From Bacteroidales bacterium (GTDB taxonomy: Bacteria > Bacteroidota > Bacteroidia > Bacteroidales > UBA932): 64,000 nucleotides of DNA. Where the stretch lies: NCBI GenBank assembly GCA_017437125.1, contig JAFSBV010000010.1, positions 1-64,000 on the forward strand, in the 5' to 3' direction. The notes beneath the pieces were generated by a model, which made no database searches, had not been told where the DNA came from, and saw only the letters and a list, made by a program, of their open reading frames with translations. This document shows positions 43,223 through 54,953 of the stretch, piece after piece (position 1 is the stretch's first letter; each line of letters begins with the position of its first letter). The position numbers were made by a program, and so were the translations under genes.

Positions 43223-45768
43223 TGAAGCAGACTATGAAAAATAATGGAATAGTATTGGTCCTCGGCCTCATCCTTTCATGGATGAGTGCCCAGGCTCAGG
43301 AATACAAGATCAACGATCTCGGCTATTTTGAAGAGACGGGAGCGAACATCCTTGTCTATAGCAATCAGTACAACGGAATATTCTGTGACGAGAAGACTGC
43401 CGGTGTGGAGCTTATCCAGCGTGGAGAACGTATTTCTACAGGCGGTGGCGTACGTCTGATGAATACTCCGGAACAGTGGGATATTTATGGCGAACTTGTC
43501 GAGAGAAACGTTGACAAGGACGGCAATGTGATTACTGTTGATTTTATATACAAGGCCTACGATTTCAAATACACGATAAAGGTATCTTCTGCCGAAAAGG
43601 GCGTGAAGATGGCCGTGTATCTTGATGAGCCGGTACCTGCACAGCTCGTGGGCAAGGCCGGTATGAACATGGAGTTTTTCCCAGCTCCGTATTTCGGAAA
43701 GACCTTCCTTATGGATGGCGAGGCTTCTATTCTGCCAAGACATCCCGCAGGAACTACCGAAATGCGTCCTGTCAGCGAGAAGGTCACCCAGATCTTCGGA
43801 CTTTCGACTTTCGATGACCGTGGAAGGGACGAGTTCATTGTCGCAGCTCCGATAGCTACAGGTCACAATCTTGTACTTGCACCGGAGGACGATGATCTTC
43901 GCGTCAACATCATTTCAGAGTCGGAGATCAATCTTTTTGACGGAAGAAACCTTTCTCAGAACGGAACATTCGTAGTACGTACCTTCCTTCCGGGAGGAAA
44001 GACGGGAAAGGTTGCCGAATGGACAATTGTTCCGTCATATGATCCGGAATGGAGAAGAGATCCTAATATCGGTATTTCCCAGATCGGTTATACACCTGCT
44101 CAGAAGAAGGTTTCTGTAGTGGAGCTCGATAAGAATTCCCCTGTAGCTGCAAAGGCAAGAATCCATAGAATCGATGCGGACGGAAATGACAAGGTCGTAC
44201 TTGAGCCGGCTGTAAAGGAGTGGGGAGTGTTCAACAACCGTTACAACTATGCCCTGATCGACTTCTCTAAGGTTACGACACCTGGTCTTTACTATATCGA
44301 GTATGATGGTTTCAAGACAAATGCATTTCCGATCAGCTCTGATGTATATGCCGGAAAATGGCATACGACAATGGATGTATGGCTTCCTGCCCAGATGGAT
44401 CATATGAGGGTGAAGGAAGGATACCGCATCTGGCATGATCTTTCAAATGTTGACGATGCACTCCAGGCACCTGTGAACTTCGAGATGCATGACGGATACA
44501 GGTCTGGCCCTGAGACATTTACTGACTATGAGCCTTGGGAGCATATCCCAGGTCTTGGAGTTGGTGCATGGTATGATGCAGGAGACTTCGATATCCAGGC
44601 CGGAACCGTAATCGGAATGACCTCACAGCTTTCAGACCTCTGGGAGAAATTCAATCCGGAAAGAGACCAGACTTTCATAGATCAGAAAACCCAGTTCGTC
44701 GATATGCACCGCCCAGACGGTACTCCTGATGTTATCCAGCAGGTTGAGCACGGTGTGATCAATCTCATTGCTCAGGTTGAGAATATCGGATTCGTAGCAC
44801 AGGGTATTGTACAGGTGAACATGTGGCAGTATCCTTTCCTTGGTGACGGCGGTTCGCAGACTGACGGACTCCTTTACAATCCGTCTCTCCAGCCTTTCCA
44901 GATTTACGGACAGACTTCGGGAACACGTGATGACCGTGTCGCATTTACAAGCAATTACAGCCCTGCTGGCCAGATGTCAACGATAGCTGCAATGGCTTCT
45001 GCTGCACGTGTACTCAAGGAATACAGGCCTGAGGTGTCAGACAAGGCTCTTTCTCTCGCAATCAAGCTTTGGGATGAGAACTTCGAGGCTGCTGATCCTG
45101 CAAATTCACAGAATACAGGTCGCAGAATGAGGGGAGACGGCCGTATCAACGCTGCCATCCAGCTCTGGCTCACTACAGGTGAGGAGAAGTATAAGGATTT
45201 CTTCTATGACAAGGTGCTTGCCCAGCTTGATGCGGAAAGGCCTAATCTGAATGTCGCCCTTTCTCTCTATCCTCATATGGACAAGAATTTCCAGAAGAAG
45301 GTCAGGAATGCTGTTCCTGCATTTGTAAAGGCACAGAAGGCTACAGCTCAGTCAACTCCGTATGGCGTTCCTGTTTCAGGAAGAGGCTGGGGTGGTAACG
45401 GAACAGTCATTTCATGGGCATACAACAACTATATGGTATGGAAGTATTTCCCTAAGATGATCGATCCTGAGATGGTTCTTGCCGGACTCAATTATCTTTA
45501 CGGATGTCATCCGGTTTCAAACCTCTCATTCGTCACTTCTGTAGGCGTGAACACAAAGAAGGTGGCTTACGGAAACAACAGGGCCGATTATACGGTAATA
45601 CCTGGAGGTATCGTTCCCGGTATCATGATGATGAGTCCTGATTATATGGAACATAAGGATGATTATCCTTTCCTTTGGGGTGAGAACGAGTGCTGTACAG
45701 GTACAGTTCCTCCATATGTGATGCTCTCCCTTGCATGCGAGGAGGTTGCAGCAGCATTGAACAAATAA
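43222..45768 (+). CDS. GH9 endo-glucanase (second of tandem pair)
   Basis: The 848-residue protein is a paralogue of the preceding gene along its whole length: signal peptide (ending SAQAQ), beta-rich region, CelD_N-like Ig domain, GH9 barrel with WYDAGDFDI and GENECC. It lacks about 20 residues of the first copy's loop before the C-terminal helices (around the first copy's RGGQGGYF). The start codon overlaps the previous stop (TAATG), so translation is coupled; a second ATG is at 43234. The two enzymes probably differ in substrate details. Confidence 0.94.
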   Translation: MKQTMKNNGIVLVLGLILSWMSAQAQEYKINDLGYFEETGANILVYSNQYNGIFCDEKTAGVELIQRGERISTGGGVRLMNTPEQWDIYGELVERNVDKDGNVITVDFIYKAYDFKYTIKVSSAEKGVKMAVYLDEPVPAQLVGKAGMNMEFFPAPYFGKTFLMDGEASILPRHPAGTTEMRPVSEKVTQIFGLSTFDDRGRDEFIVAAPIATGHNLVLAPEDDDLRVNIISESEINLFDGRNLSQNGTFVVRTFLPGGKTGKVAEWTIVPSYDPEWRRDPNIGISQIGYTPAQKKVSVVELDKNSPVAAKARIHRIDADGNDKVVLEPAVKEWGVFNNRYNYALIDFSKVTTPGLYYIEYDGFKTNAFPISSDVYAGKWHTTMDVWLPAQMDHMRVKEGYRIWHDLSNVDDALQAPVNFEMHDGYRSGPETFTDYEPWEHIPGLGVGAWYDAGDFDIQAGTVIGMTSQLSDLWEKFNPERDQTFIDQKTQFVDMHRPDGTPDVIQQVEHGVINLIAQVENIGFVAQGIVQVNMWQYPFLGDGGSQTDGLLYNPSLQPFQIYGQTSGTRDDRVAFTSNYSPAGQMSTIAAMASAARVLKEYRPEVSDKALSLAIKLWDENFEAADPANSQNTGRRMRGDGRINAAIQLWLTTGEEKYKDFFYDKVLAQLDAERPNLNVALSLYPHMDKNFQKKVRNAVPAFVKAQKATAQSTPYGVPVSGRGWGGNGTVISWAYNNYMVWKYFPKMIDPEMVLAGLNYLYGCHPVSNLSFVTSVGVNTKKVAYGNNRADYTVIPGGIVPGIMMMSPDYMEHKDDYPFLWGENECCTGTVPPYVMLSLACEEVAAALNK

Positions 45769-45776
45769 GCGGAATG

Positions 45777-45804
45777 ACGGCTGGCTATTTCAAAGTCCAG
45801 CCGT
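45777..45804. terminator. Hairpin between GH9 and SDR genes
   Basis: ACGGCTGG at 45777-45784 pairs with CCAGCCGT at 45797-45804 across a 12-base loop that contains the SDR stop. T tracts are weak, so terminator function is probable but not certain. The right arm lies in the last SDR codons. Confidence 0.55.
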
Positions 45805-46492
45805 TATCTCCATGATATATCATCAGCCGGGTCATTCCACCGTCGATACAGATGTTTTCGCCGGTAATGAACCCGGCTTTTTCCGAACAAAGATAGAGAA
45901 CCATGTCCGCTATGTCGCGAGGATTGCCTACTCGTCCGCATGGCTGCTGGACTGCATCAGGTCCCTCATATGTGGTATATGATGTGTCTATCCAGCCAGG
46001 AGATATGGAATTGACACGGATCCGGCCTGCGAAGCTTACGGCAAGAGCATGTGTAAGCGCAGCGATTCCTCCTTTGGCTGCTGTGTAGCTTTCAGTCTGA
46101 GGCTGGCTCATCCTGTCTCGTGAAGACGATATGTTAATTATGCATCCTCCATCTGCAAAATGTTCTGAAAACAGCTTCGAAAGATAGAACGGGGCTGTCA
46201 CACCTACATCCAGGGCATATCGGAATTCTTCATATGTGCATTCATCTATGCCTTTCATTATCGGGAGAGCATTGTTTATCAGGTAATCGATATGGCCGTA
46301 CCTTTCGATCACTTCTGCTGCAAATGATTCAAGTACAGCCTTTTGTGAAATATCCCCGACGTAATGGTTTCCTTCCTGTCTGTCAATTATGCATATATTG
46401 GCTCCGGCTTCAGCGAATTCTTCCGCTATGCATCTGCCTATGCCTTGTGCACCGCCAGTTATGACGACTACCTTGTCTTTGAATTCCGTCAT
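45785..46492 (-). CDS. SDR-family oxidoreductase
   Basis: The 235-residue cytoplasmic protein is a classical short-chain dehydrogenase: cofactor motif VVITGGAQGIGRCIAEEF, INNALPIMKG in place of the NNAG strand, the catalytic serine in NISSSRDR, YTAAKGG with tyrosine and lysine, and SPGWIDT. It oxidises or reduces an alcohol or ketone with NAD(P); the substrate is unknown. The start at 46492 (MTEFKDKVVV) is set by the fold; the longer upstream frame is only a shadow of the next gene. It lies 11 bases downstream of the Gate-domain gene and is probably co-transcribed. Confidence 0.93.
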   Translation of the reverse strand: MTEFKDKVVVITGGAQGIGRCIAEEFAEAGANICIIDRQEGNHYVGDISQKAVLESFAAEVIERYGHIDYLINNALPIMKGIDECTYEEFRYALDVGVTAPFYLSKLFSEHFADGGCIINISSSRDRMSQPQTESYTAAKGGIAALTHALAVSFAGRIRVNSISPGWIDTSYTTYEGPDAVQQPCGRVGNPRDIADMVLYLCSEKAGFITGENICIDGGMTRLMIYHGDNGWTLK

Positions 46493-46503
46493 GATGTAAT
46501 TAA

Positions 46504-47649
46504 TCAGATCAATGCATAAAGCATAAATGTCCAATGAGCCATAATTGCTGCCACGAGACCTCCGATGGTGTGGGCTATGATGGCCTTTGAGGTAAGCTTC
46601 CTGTATCCCAATGTATCGAGCATGGCCGTGTGGGTGCTGAGAAATCCGCTCCAGCACATGCCGATTGCAGTAAATACCGCTATGGCATTGCCGTCGATCC
46701 ATCCGGCCTGCATAAAGTTAGGAATTAGTCCGAGTGCTGCACCTACTGCTCCCAAGGCAGTGATAGGGAAGGCTATCAGATGCGGATCTGTGAACCCGAA
46801 AAGCCATTTGAAAACAAATTCCAGCTTGCTTCCTATCCAAGGCAGGAGTCCGACTCCTTCATAAGCGGCGCCTGTGTATTCTCCTGTAGATCCAGGTCCG
46901 AAGGTAAGCAGCATAACGAGAGTCGATATGATGAGTACACCTGGAATTATTGCGATTCCTACATCCACTCCGGTTCTTCCACCGTCCAGAAGAGAGTCGA
47001 GAATCCTTTGGAACATAGGCTTTTTCTCTTCGTCATCTTCTGCCTTCACTTCCTGGACGGTTACCAGTACCTCTTCATCCTTGTATTCAGGATATGATTT
47101 GATTATGAACCGCTGCATGAGGCGTGTAGATACGATGCATCCGCATACAGCACCGAAAAGTCCTATGAACGGTTCTACATAGAATCCCTGGCCGACCATG
47201 AATACGATTACAAGAAGTCCCATGCCGAATGCTGTTCCGAAATTGGTCAGTGAGATGAACTGGTATTTTTTGAAGTAGGAACTGAATTCCTTGTCCTGAG
47301 CGAGCGATATGATTGCAGGATTGTCAGAAAGGAAAGTGAGTATGGCTCCCAATGCAGACACTCCGGGAAGATTAAACAAAGGCTTCATCAAAGGCCTGAG
47401 AATCTTCTCCAGCAGGCTGACTACTCCGAATTCGACAAATATTCGTCCGATCGCACCTGTGATCACGCATATCGCCATGATATAGAATACAGTGTTCAGC
47501 AGCAGGTCATGTGCCGTGTTCATCAATGTGTTCAGCATGTTTGCCATGCCCATCTGTGATCCCAGATAACCGAAAAGGCCGAATACGATCAAAAGGCATA
47601 TGATTCCAGGCGGTATCCAGTTGTAAAGTTTGCGGAATGAGAACTTCAT
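46504..47649 (-). CDS. Gate (nucleoside-recognition) domain membrane protein
   Basis: The 381-residue protein has eight or more membrane segments with the Gate pattern (LGAILTFLSDNPAIISLAQD, SLTNFGTAFGMGLLVIVF, and a second half with FLSTHTAMLDTLGYR). Related families are SpmA/SpmB-like and nucleoside transporters; this subfamily is known from anaerobes but its cargo is not established. It contains an acidic hydrophilic loop (QEVKAEDDEEKKP) near 200. It follows the porin gene after 17 bases and precedes SDR after 11, forming a likely three-gene operon. Confidence 0.85.
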   Translation of the reverse strand: MKFSFRKLYNWIPPGIICLLIVFGLFGYLGSQMGMANMLNTLMNTAHDLLLNTVFYIMAICVITGAIGRIFVEFGVVSLLEKILRPLMKPLFNLPGVSALGAILTFLSDNPAIISLAQDKEFSSYFKKYQFISLTNFGTAFGMGLLVIVFMVGQGFYVEPFIGLFGAVCGCIVSTRLMQRFIIKSYPEYKDEEVLVTVQEVKAEDDEEKKPMFQRILDSLLDGGRTGVDVGIAIIPGVLIISTLVMLLTFGPGSTGEYTGAAYEGVGLLPWIGSKLEFVFKWLFGFTDPHLIAFPITALGAVGAALGLIPNFMQAGWIDGNAIAVFTAIGMCWSGFLSTHTAMLDTLGYRKLTSKAIIAHTIGGLVAAIMAHWTFMLYALI

Positions 47650-47666
47650 GACAGTCAGTTTATTTG

Positions 47667-48695
47667 TTATCTCTTGATGTTGAGCAGGTTCATGAACCAG
47701 GTGACTCCGGCATCAACAATAGTCTGATGCGGCTGGAGAGCTCCTGAAGCTGACGAGTTGACTCCGGTAGTATGGCAGCAGTTCAGGTGGAGCCTGAAAT
47801 TCCTGCTGCTCTTGACAGGGAAGTACTCGATACCTCCTCCTACACGTGTGATACTTGTGCCCGGGAGAACACACCAGTCTCCGATTTCGTCTGAATCATT
47901 GAAGTCATGAGTGACCTTTGCAAAAATGTTGATGCAAGGTGACGGACTCCATTGCAGTTTTCCTATCACCGACATGTCCCTGCCGAGGAACTCTCTTGCG
48001 CTGACAGCCCTGTTCATTATATCAAGATCCAATGTGAAGTCGTTGAATGTGAACTTGTTGCCGAGAGCTATGTAATTGATGAATCTGCCCGGCATGTATT
48101 CAATCATATTGACTGACCAGATGGAACTGAACAGTCCGTGTGATCCGTACCACATGGCATTGCAGGCGAACATTTCCTTATAATCTGGATTGATTGCATA
48201 ATTACGGAAAGGACTCTCGCAAACCTGCAGAAGGAACTTGTCATTCATGTCATCGGTCGTATATGCACCGCTTAATCCGATCTTGTAACAGGGGATGTTG
48301 TTCCAGTACTCCGAGCAGAAATATAGGTCGATAGGGGCTCCGTCATATTCGAATCCACCTATTCCTACGACCTGTTTTCCTGTCGATGCACTCCAGTTTC
48401 CCTTTGTATATGTGACGGTCATCCAGTCTGTGGCATCGAAGAAGCTTGCGTCCTTGTTCGGCTTGTTCAGCCTCTGTCTGTAAGAGTATGTAAGGCCGTC
48501 GGTGATAGTACCGTCCATGCGGATATTAAGGTATTTTCCCTTGAAGCCGCTGTTGGTATTGATCTTTGTGTCCTGAATGTATTCCTGCAGGTAATCGACG
48601 CGGGTTTCCAGACGAAGAGTCAACAGTCCGCTGTCTTGGGCATTTGCAGCTACAGTAAATATGACCAGAAGCAGCGTCAGTACGGTATGTTTCAT
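47667..48695 (-). CDS. Outer-membrane porin-like beta-barrel protein
   Basis: The protein of about 342 residues has a signal peptide (MKHTVLTLLLVIFTVAANAQ) and alternating strands ending in an aromatic segment (VDAGVTWFMNLLNI), like phosphate- or pyrophosphate-type porins and related Bacteroidota barrels. Substrate is not evident. The ATG at 48695 is chosen because an upstream TTG start lies within the -7 box (48717-48724). It is first in an operon with the Gate-domain and SDR genes and is divergent from the GH10 gene. Confidence 0.82.
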   Translation of the reverse strand: MKHTVLTLLLVIFTVAANAQDSGLLTLRLETRVDYLQEYIQDTKINTNSGFKGKYLNIRMDGTITDGLTYSYRQRLNKPNKDASFFDATDWMTVTYTKGNWSASTGKQVVGIGGFEYDGAPIDLYFCSEYWNNIPCYKIGLSGAYTTDDMNDKFLLQVCESPFRNYAINPDYKEMFACNAMWYGSHGLFSSIWSVNMIEYMPGRFINYIALGNKFTFNDFTLDLDIMNRAVSAREFLGRDMSVIGKLQWSPSPCINIFAKVTHDFNDSDEIGDWCVLPGTSITRVGGGIEYFPVKSSRNFRLHLNCCHTTGVNSSASGALQPHQTIVDAGVTWFMNLLNIKR

Positions 48696-48716
48696 AAGTT
48701 CAGTGTTGTTAGTATG

Positions 48717-48749
48717 CAAATGTAGAAAAATTCCGTCTCATGATACAAA
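48717..48749 (-). promoter_or_regulatory. Promoter of the porin-Gate-SDR operon
   Basis: On the minus strand TTTG (48749-48746), 21 bases, then TACATTTG (48724-48717); 21 bases before the ATG at 48695. Confidence 0.75.
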
Positions 48750-48798
48750 TTTGCAAATAAAAAGTTCAATTATTAAACCGGCGTCATTCTTTTACGTC

Positions 48799-48806
48799 TA
48801 TATTTG
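48799..48806 (+). promoter_or_regulatory. -7 box of the GH10-esterase gene
   Basis: TATATTTG, 34 bases before the ATG at 48841. The -33 box is weak. Confidence 0.6.
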
Positions 48807-48834
48807 TATGTTAGAAAACATATAACAACACTAA

Positions 48835-51009
<2,175 letters not shown>

Positions 51010-51035
51010 CAAGAATAGCTATAATATCATATCTT

Positions 51036-51064
51036 TACCAGCATGTCCGTCGGTCATGCTGGTA
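51036..51064 (+). terminator. Hairpin after the GH10-esterase gene
   Basis: TACCAGCATG at 51036-51045 pairs with CATGCTGGTA at 51055-51064 (10 bp), followed by TTTTAT. It separates this gene from the next promoter at 51072. Confidence 0.7.
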
Positions 51065-51071
51065 TTTTATC

Positions 51072-51079
51072 TATATTTG
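51072..51079 (+). promoter_or_regulatory. -7 box of the SASA-esterase/GH97 operon
   Basis: TATATTTG, 29 bases before the ATG at 51109, directly after the hairpin. No clear -33 box. Confidence 0.55.
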
Positions 51080-51108
51080 TAGGAGAATCATTTAATAAAG
51101 CTGATATC

Positions 51109-52989
51109 ATGAAAAAATCTCTCATTCTTGTTCTGTCGCTCCTTTTCTTGACATTATCTGCTTCTGCTCAGACTCCGGGTAAGGTACGCCTTCCGAAACT
51201 GATCAGTGACAAAATGGTACTTCAGCGTGATGTGGAGCTGGATATCTGGGGATGGGCTGATCCCGGCACATGGGTGACTGTCAGATTCAACGGCGGTTAT
51301 TATGAGACAAAGACCGGTGATGATGGCAGATGGACTGTAACCCTTCCTCCTCAGCCTGCCGGTGGCCCGTATCTTATGGAGGTAAATGAAACAGCTATCC
51401 GTGATGTCCTTGTGGGAGATGTATGGCTGTGTTCCGGTCAGTCAAATCAGGAGACACCTATACACAGGCTTACTGAGATGTTTCCGGAGATCAATCTGTC
51501 TGACAACAACAAGATACGTCACTATAAGGTTCCTACACAGGATTCAAAGGAAGCTCTTCAGGAAGAGATCGCAGGCAATGCAGTATGGCATTCCGGAGTT
51601 GCTTCCGAAGTGATGAACTGGACTGCTCTGGCATATTTCTATGCCCTTGAAGCTTATAACAAGACCGGAGTTCCTCAGGGAATGCTGGTTTCAAGCCTCG
51701 GTGGATCTGAAATAGAAAGCTGGATAAGTCAGGAGTACCTCAAGGACTTCCCAAGGCTCATTCTTGACAAGGAAGCGCTTGCTGCTCAGGAAGAAGCATC
51801 GAAGGACAAGGGTGAAGGTGTCTGGAATATGCCGGATATCGATGACTCGGACTGGGGAACCATGCAGATGCCGGGCACATGGAGAGAGAACGGTCTGGAT
51901 GTCCGTGGAACAGTATGGATGAGAAAGGATTTCGATATTCCTGCTGAGATGGTCGGAAGACACGCGAAACTAAGCATGGGTACGCTTGTCCATAACGACC
52001 AGGTATATGTCAATGGAGTATTCGTTGGATCGACCGGATATGAATATCCTCCTCGTCGTTACCATATTCCGGCAGGAGTCCTAAGAGAAGGAAAGAATAC
52101 AGTGGTTGTAAGACTGAATGCACCAGGTGGAAACGGTGAGTTCATAAAGGACAAGCCATACAAGATTATCGGTGATGCTGCAGAGATCGATCTCACAGGT
52201 ACATGGAAATATAAGGTGGGTACAGACATGGCTGAAGTCTTGAAATATGCCGACCGTCTCAAGAACCGCAAAACTGCCGGATCCGGTCTTTACAACGGAA
52301 TGATCTATCCTATACGCAATTACAAGGTAAAGGCAGCCATCTGGTATCAGGGTGAGAGCAATTCCGGAAGAGCTCATGAGTATGGAACTCTTATGACGAA
52401 TCTGATCAGCAACTGGCGTGAGCTCTGGAACATGCCTGACATGCCGTTCCTCCTGATGCAGCTTCCTAACTTCATGCAGAAGCATTCTCAGCCTACAGAC
52501 AGCGGCTGGGCAAGGATCCGTGAGGCTCAGCTTCAGGCTTTCAGGACCATTCCAAACACTGCTCTTGCTGTGACTTATGATGTAGGAGAATGGAACGATA
52601 TTCATCCTTTGGATAAGAAAACGATGGCAAAGAGGCTTTTCCTCGGAGCACGCAAGGTGGTTTATGGTGAGAAACTGACATATTCAGGTCCTGTCTATAA
52701 GGATATGAAGATAGACGGAAACAAGATAATCATTTCCTTTACGGAAACCGGCAAGGGACTCGCCATCCGTGGTGGAGAAAAGGTGCTCAGACATTTTGCT
52801 ATAGCAGGGGAAGATCAGAAGTTCGTATGGGCAGATGCCGTCATAAAGGGCAATACTGTCATTGTCAGCAGCGAAGAGGTCGAGAACCCTGTAGCTGTAC
52901 GTTACGCTTGGGCTGACAATCCTGACGAGGCAAACCTCATTAACAAGGAAGGACTACTTGCTTCTCCTTTCAGAACAGACAATTGGTAA
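51109..52989 (+). CDS. SASA-family (sialate O-acetylesterase-like) carbohydrate esterase
   Basis: The protein of 626 residues is secreted (signal peptide ending SASAQ). It begins with the family beta domain (LPKLISDKMVLQRDVELDIW), then the SGNH serine motif WLCSGQSNQE. A jelly-roll domain is inserted (about 240-350; MRKDFDIPAEMVGRHAKL), then AIWYQGESNSGRA and the catalytic aspartate-histidine motif NDIHPLDKK. These esterases remove acetyl groups from sialate or, in xylan loci, from acetylated xylan; the second fits here by context. The ATG at 51109 is fixed by promoter and signal peptide. GH97 follows after 17 bases. Confidence 0.9.
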   Translation: MKKSLILVLSLLFLTLSASAQTPGKVRLPKLISDKMVLQRDVELDIWGWADPGTWVTVRFNGGYYETKTGDDGRWTVTLPPQPAGGPYLMEVNETAIRDVLVGDVWLCSGQSNQETPIHRLTEMFPEINLSDNNKIRHYKVPTQDSKEALQEEIAGNAVWHSGVASEVMNWTALAYFYALEAYNKTGVPQGMLVSSLGGSEIESWISQEYLKDFPRLILDKEALAAQEEASKDKGEGVWNMPDIDDSDWGTMQMPGTWRENGLDVRGTVWMRKDFDIPAEMVGRHAKLSMGTLVHNDQVYVNGVFVGSTGYEYPPRRYHIPAGVLREGKNTVVVRLNAPGGNGEFIKDKPYKIIGDAAEIDLTGTWKYKVGTDMAEVLKYADRLKNRKTAGSGLYNGMIYPIRNYKVKAAIWYQGESNSGRAHEYGTLMTNLISNWRELWNMPDMPFLLMQLPNFMQKHSQPTDSGWARIREAQLQAFRTIPNTALAVTYDVGEWNDIHPLDKKTMAKRLFLGARKVVYGEKLTYSGPVYKDMKIDGNKIIISFTETGKGLAIRGGEKVLRHFAIAGEDQKFVWADAVIKGNTVIVSSEEVENPVAVRYAWADNPDEANLINKEGLLASPFRTDNW

Positions 52990-53006
52990 TGCTTAATATT
53001 GAACTT

Positions 53007-54953
53007 ATGAAAAAGACATTTCTATTTGCCGCGGGGCTTGTACTCGCATTGGCAGCGTCCGCAGAAGAGCGCAGGTTCACGAGTCCTGACGGAAAGATTG
53101 AAGTAACTGTCACAGATACAGACGGAACGCCGGATTACAGCGTGACATATGAAGGTAACGCATTCATACTTTCATCTCCTCTCGGACTCAATACGAGCAT
53201 GGGGGATTATACTTCCGGAATGACCCTTCTTCCTGAAAAGGAGGCTCCTAAGCTTGTCGGGCAGCAGTACAGTGTAAAGACCATCAAGCAGAGCAAGGTT
53301 GACTACAAGGCGACAGAAGCTGTATTTACATTTGCAAAAGATGACAGGACCGTTTATGATGTCATCTTCCGCGTTTCAGACCGTGACGTTGCATTCAGAT
53401 ATAGGATGTATCCTCGCAGAAACACTCTCTCAACAGTAATACTCAGCGAGGCTACAGGATTCCAGCTTCCACAGACCGCTACCTCATTTCTTTGCCCTCA
53501 GGTAAAGCCAGGTGGCGGATTTGCAGGTACATATCCAAGTTATGAGACAGGTTATACTCTTGACGAGCCGGTCGGAAAGAACGGTTGGGGAGAGGGATAT
53601 ACCTTCCCATGCCTCTTCAGGAATGAAGACAAGGGATGGATCCTCATATCAGAGACAGGAGTCAGCAGCGCTTACTGTGCCAGCCGTCTGTTGGGACAGC
53701 CTGACGGACTTTATACAATAGGTTTCCCACAGGAGGGTGAGAATAACGGTAACGGTTCAGCCGCTCCGGGAATTCCGCTTCCTGGCATGACTCCATGGCG
53801 TACCATCACTCTTGGAACTACTCTTGCCCCTATCATGGAGACAACTGTTCCTTTCGATCTTGTAGAGCCGCTTTACGAGCCTTCAAAGGATTATGTCTAT
53901 GGTGCAGGATCATGGAGCTGGATCATCGGTATGGACGGAAGTACTGTTTATGACGAGCAGAAGCGATATATCGATTTTACTGCTGAAATGGGTTATAAGA
54001 CTGTCCTTGTTGACGCTCTCTGGGACACTCAGATCGGACGTGACAAGATCGCTGAGCTTGCTGAATATGCTGAAACCAAGGGAGTAGCCCTCTTCTTGTG
54101 GTATAACTCTAACGGATATTGGAACCATGCTCCACAGGGCCCTAAGGGCATAATGGACAATACGATAGCCCGTCGTCGTGAAATGGCCTGGATGCAGAGC
54201 ATAGGTGTCAGAGGCATAAAGGTGGATTTCTTCGGAGGTGACAAGCAGGAGACAATGAAGCTTTACGAGGATATTATGGCTGATGCAAACGATTACGGCA
54301 TTCTCTGCGTATTCCACGGATGTACATTGCCACGCGGCTGGGAAAGGATGTATCCGAACTATGCTTCAAGCGAGGCCGTGCTTGCCAGCGAGAATCTCCA
54401 CTTCTCTCAGGGCGCATGCGACAATGAAGCATTCAATGCCTGCATACATCCGTTCATCCGCAACACTGTCGGCAGCATGGACTTCGGAGGAAGCGCACTC
54501 AACAAATATTATAATGCAAAGAATGAACCTCGCGGAAGCGTACGCCGTACATCTGATGTATTCGCATTGGCTACAGCGGTAATGTTCCAGAGCCCGATCC
54601 AGCATTTCGCTCTTGCTCCTAATAACCTTACTGACGCTCCTGCATGGGCTGTTGACTTCATGAAGAATGTTCCTACTCTCTGGGATGAGGTGAAGTTCAT
54701 TGACGGATATCCTGGCAGATATGTTATCATGGCCCGCCGTAACGGTGACAAATGGTTTGTCGTGGGAATCAATGCTCAGGAGCAGACTCTTGAAACAGAG
54801 ATCGACCTTGCCATGTTCAATCCTGGTGATGTCGTGAAGTGCTACACAGACGACGAAAAATTATGCGGCTCTGTGTCTGATGTCAAGATCAGAAAGAACC
54901 GCAAGATCAAAGTCTCGATCCCTTGTAATGGAGGATTCGTGTTGGAAAACTGA
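53007..54953 (+). CDS. GH97 family alpha-glycosidase
   Basis: The 648-residue secreted enzyme (signal peptide to AASAE) has the GH97 layout: N-terminal beta-sandwich (RRFTSPDGKIEVTVTDTDGT), a barrel with YKTVLVDALWDTQIG, a candidate catalytic aspartate in GIKVDFFGGDKQE, SSEAVLASENLHFSQG, and a C-terminal beta domain. GH97 includes alpha-glucosidases such as SusB and retaining alpha-galactosidases; the aspartate in KVDFF resembles the retaining group. The start at 53007 gives the signal peptide. It follows the SASA esterase after 17 bases and ends directly against the next, convergent gene. Confidence 0.92.
   Translation: MKKTFLFAAGLVLALAASAEERRFTSPDGKIEVTVTDTDGTPDYSVTYEGNAFILSSPLGLNTSMGDYTSGMTLLPEKEAPKLVGQQYSVKTIKQSKVDYKATEAVFTFAKDDRTVYDVIFRVSDRDVAFRYRMYPRRNTLSTVILSEATGFQLPQTATSFLCPQVKPGGGFAGTYPSYETGYTLDEPVGKNGWGEGYTFPCLFRNEDKGWILISETGVSSAYCASRLLGQPDGLYTIGFPQEGENNGNGSAAPGIPLPGMTPWRTITLGTTLAPIMETTVPFDLVEPLYEPSKDYVYGAGSWSWIIGMDGSTVYDEQKRYIDFTAEMGYKTVLVDALWDTQIGRDKIAELAEYAETKGVALFLWYNSNGYWNHAPQGPKGIMDNTIARRREMAWMQSIGVRGIKVDFFGGDKQETMKLYEDIMADANDYGILCVFHGCTLPRGWERMYPNYASSEAVLASENLHFSQGACDNEAFNACIHPFIRNTVGSMDFGGSALNKYYNAKNEPRGSVRRTSDVFALATAVMFQSPIQHFALAPNNLTDAPAWAVDFMKNVPTLWDEVKFIDGYPGRYVIMARRNGDKWFVVGINAQEQTLETEIDLAMFNPGDVVKCYTDDEKLCGSVSDVKIRKNRKIKVSIPCNGGFVLEN

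Noticed and set aside
46493..46702. Upstream extension of the SDR frame
   Set aside because: It overlaps the Gate-domain gene and the Rossmann motif begins right after the ATG at 46492.
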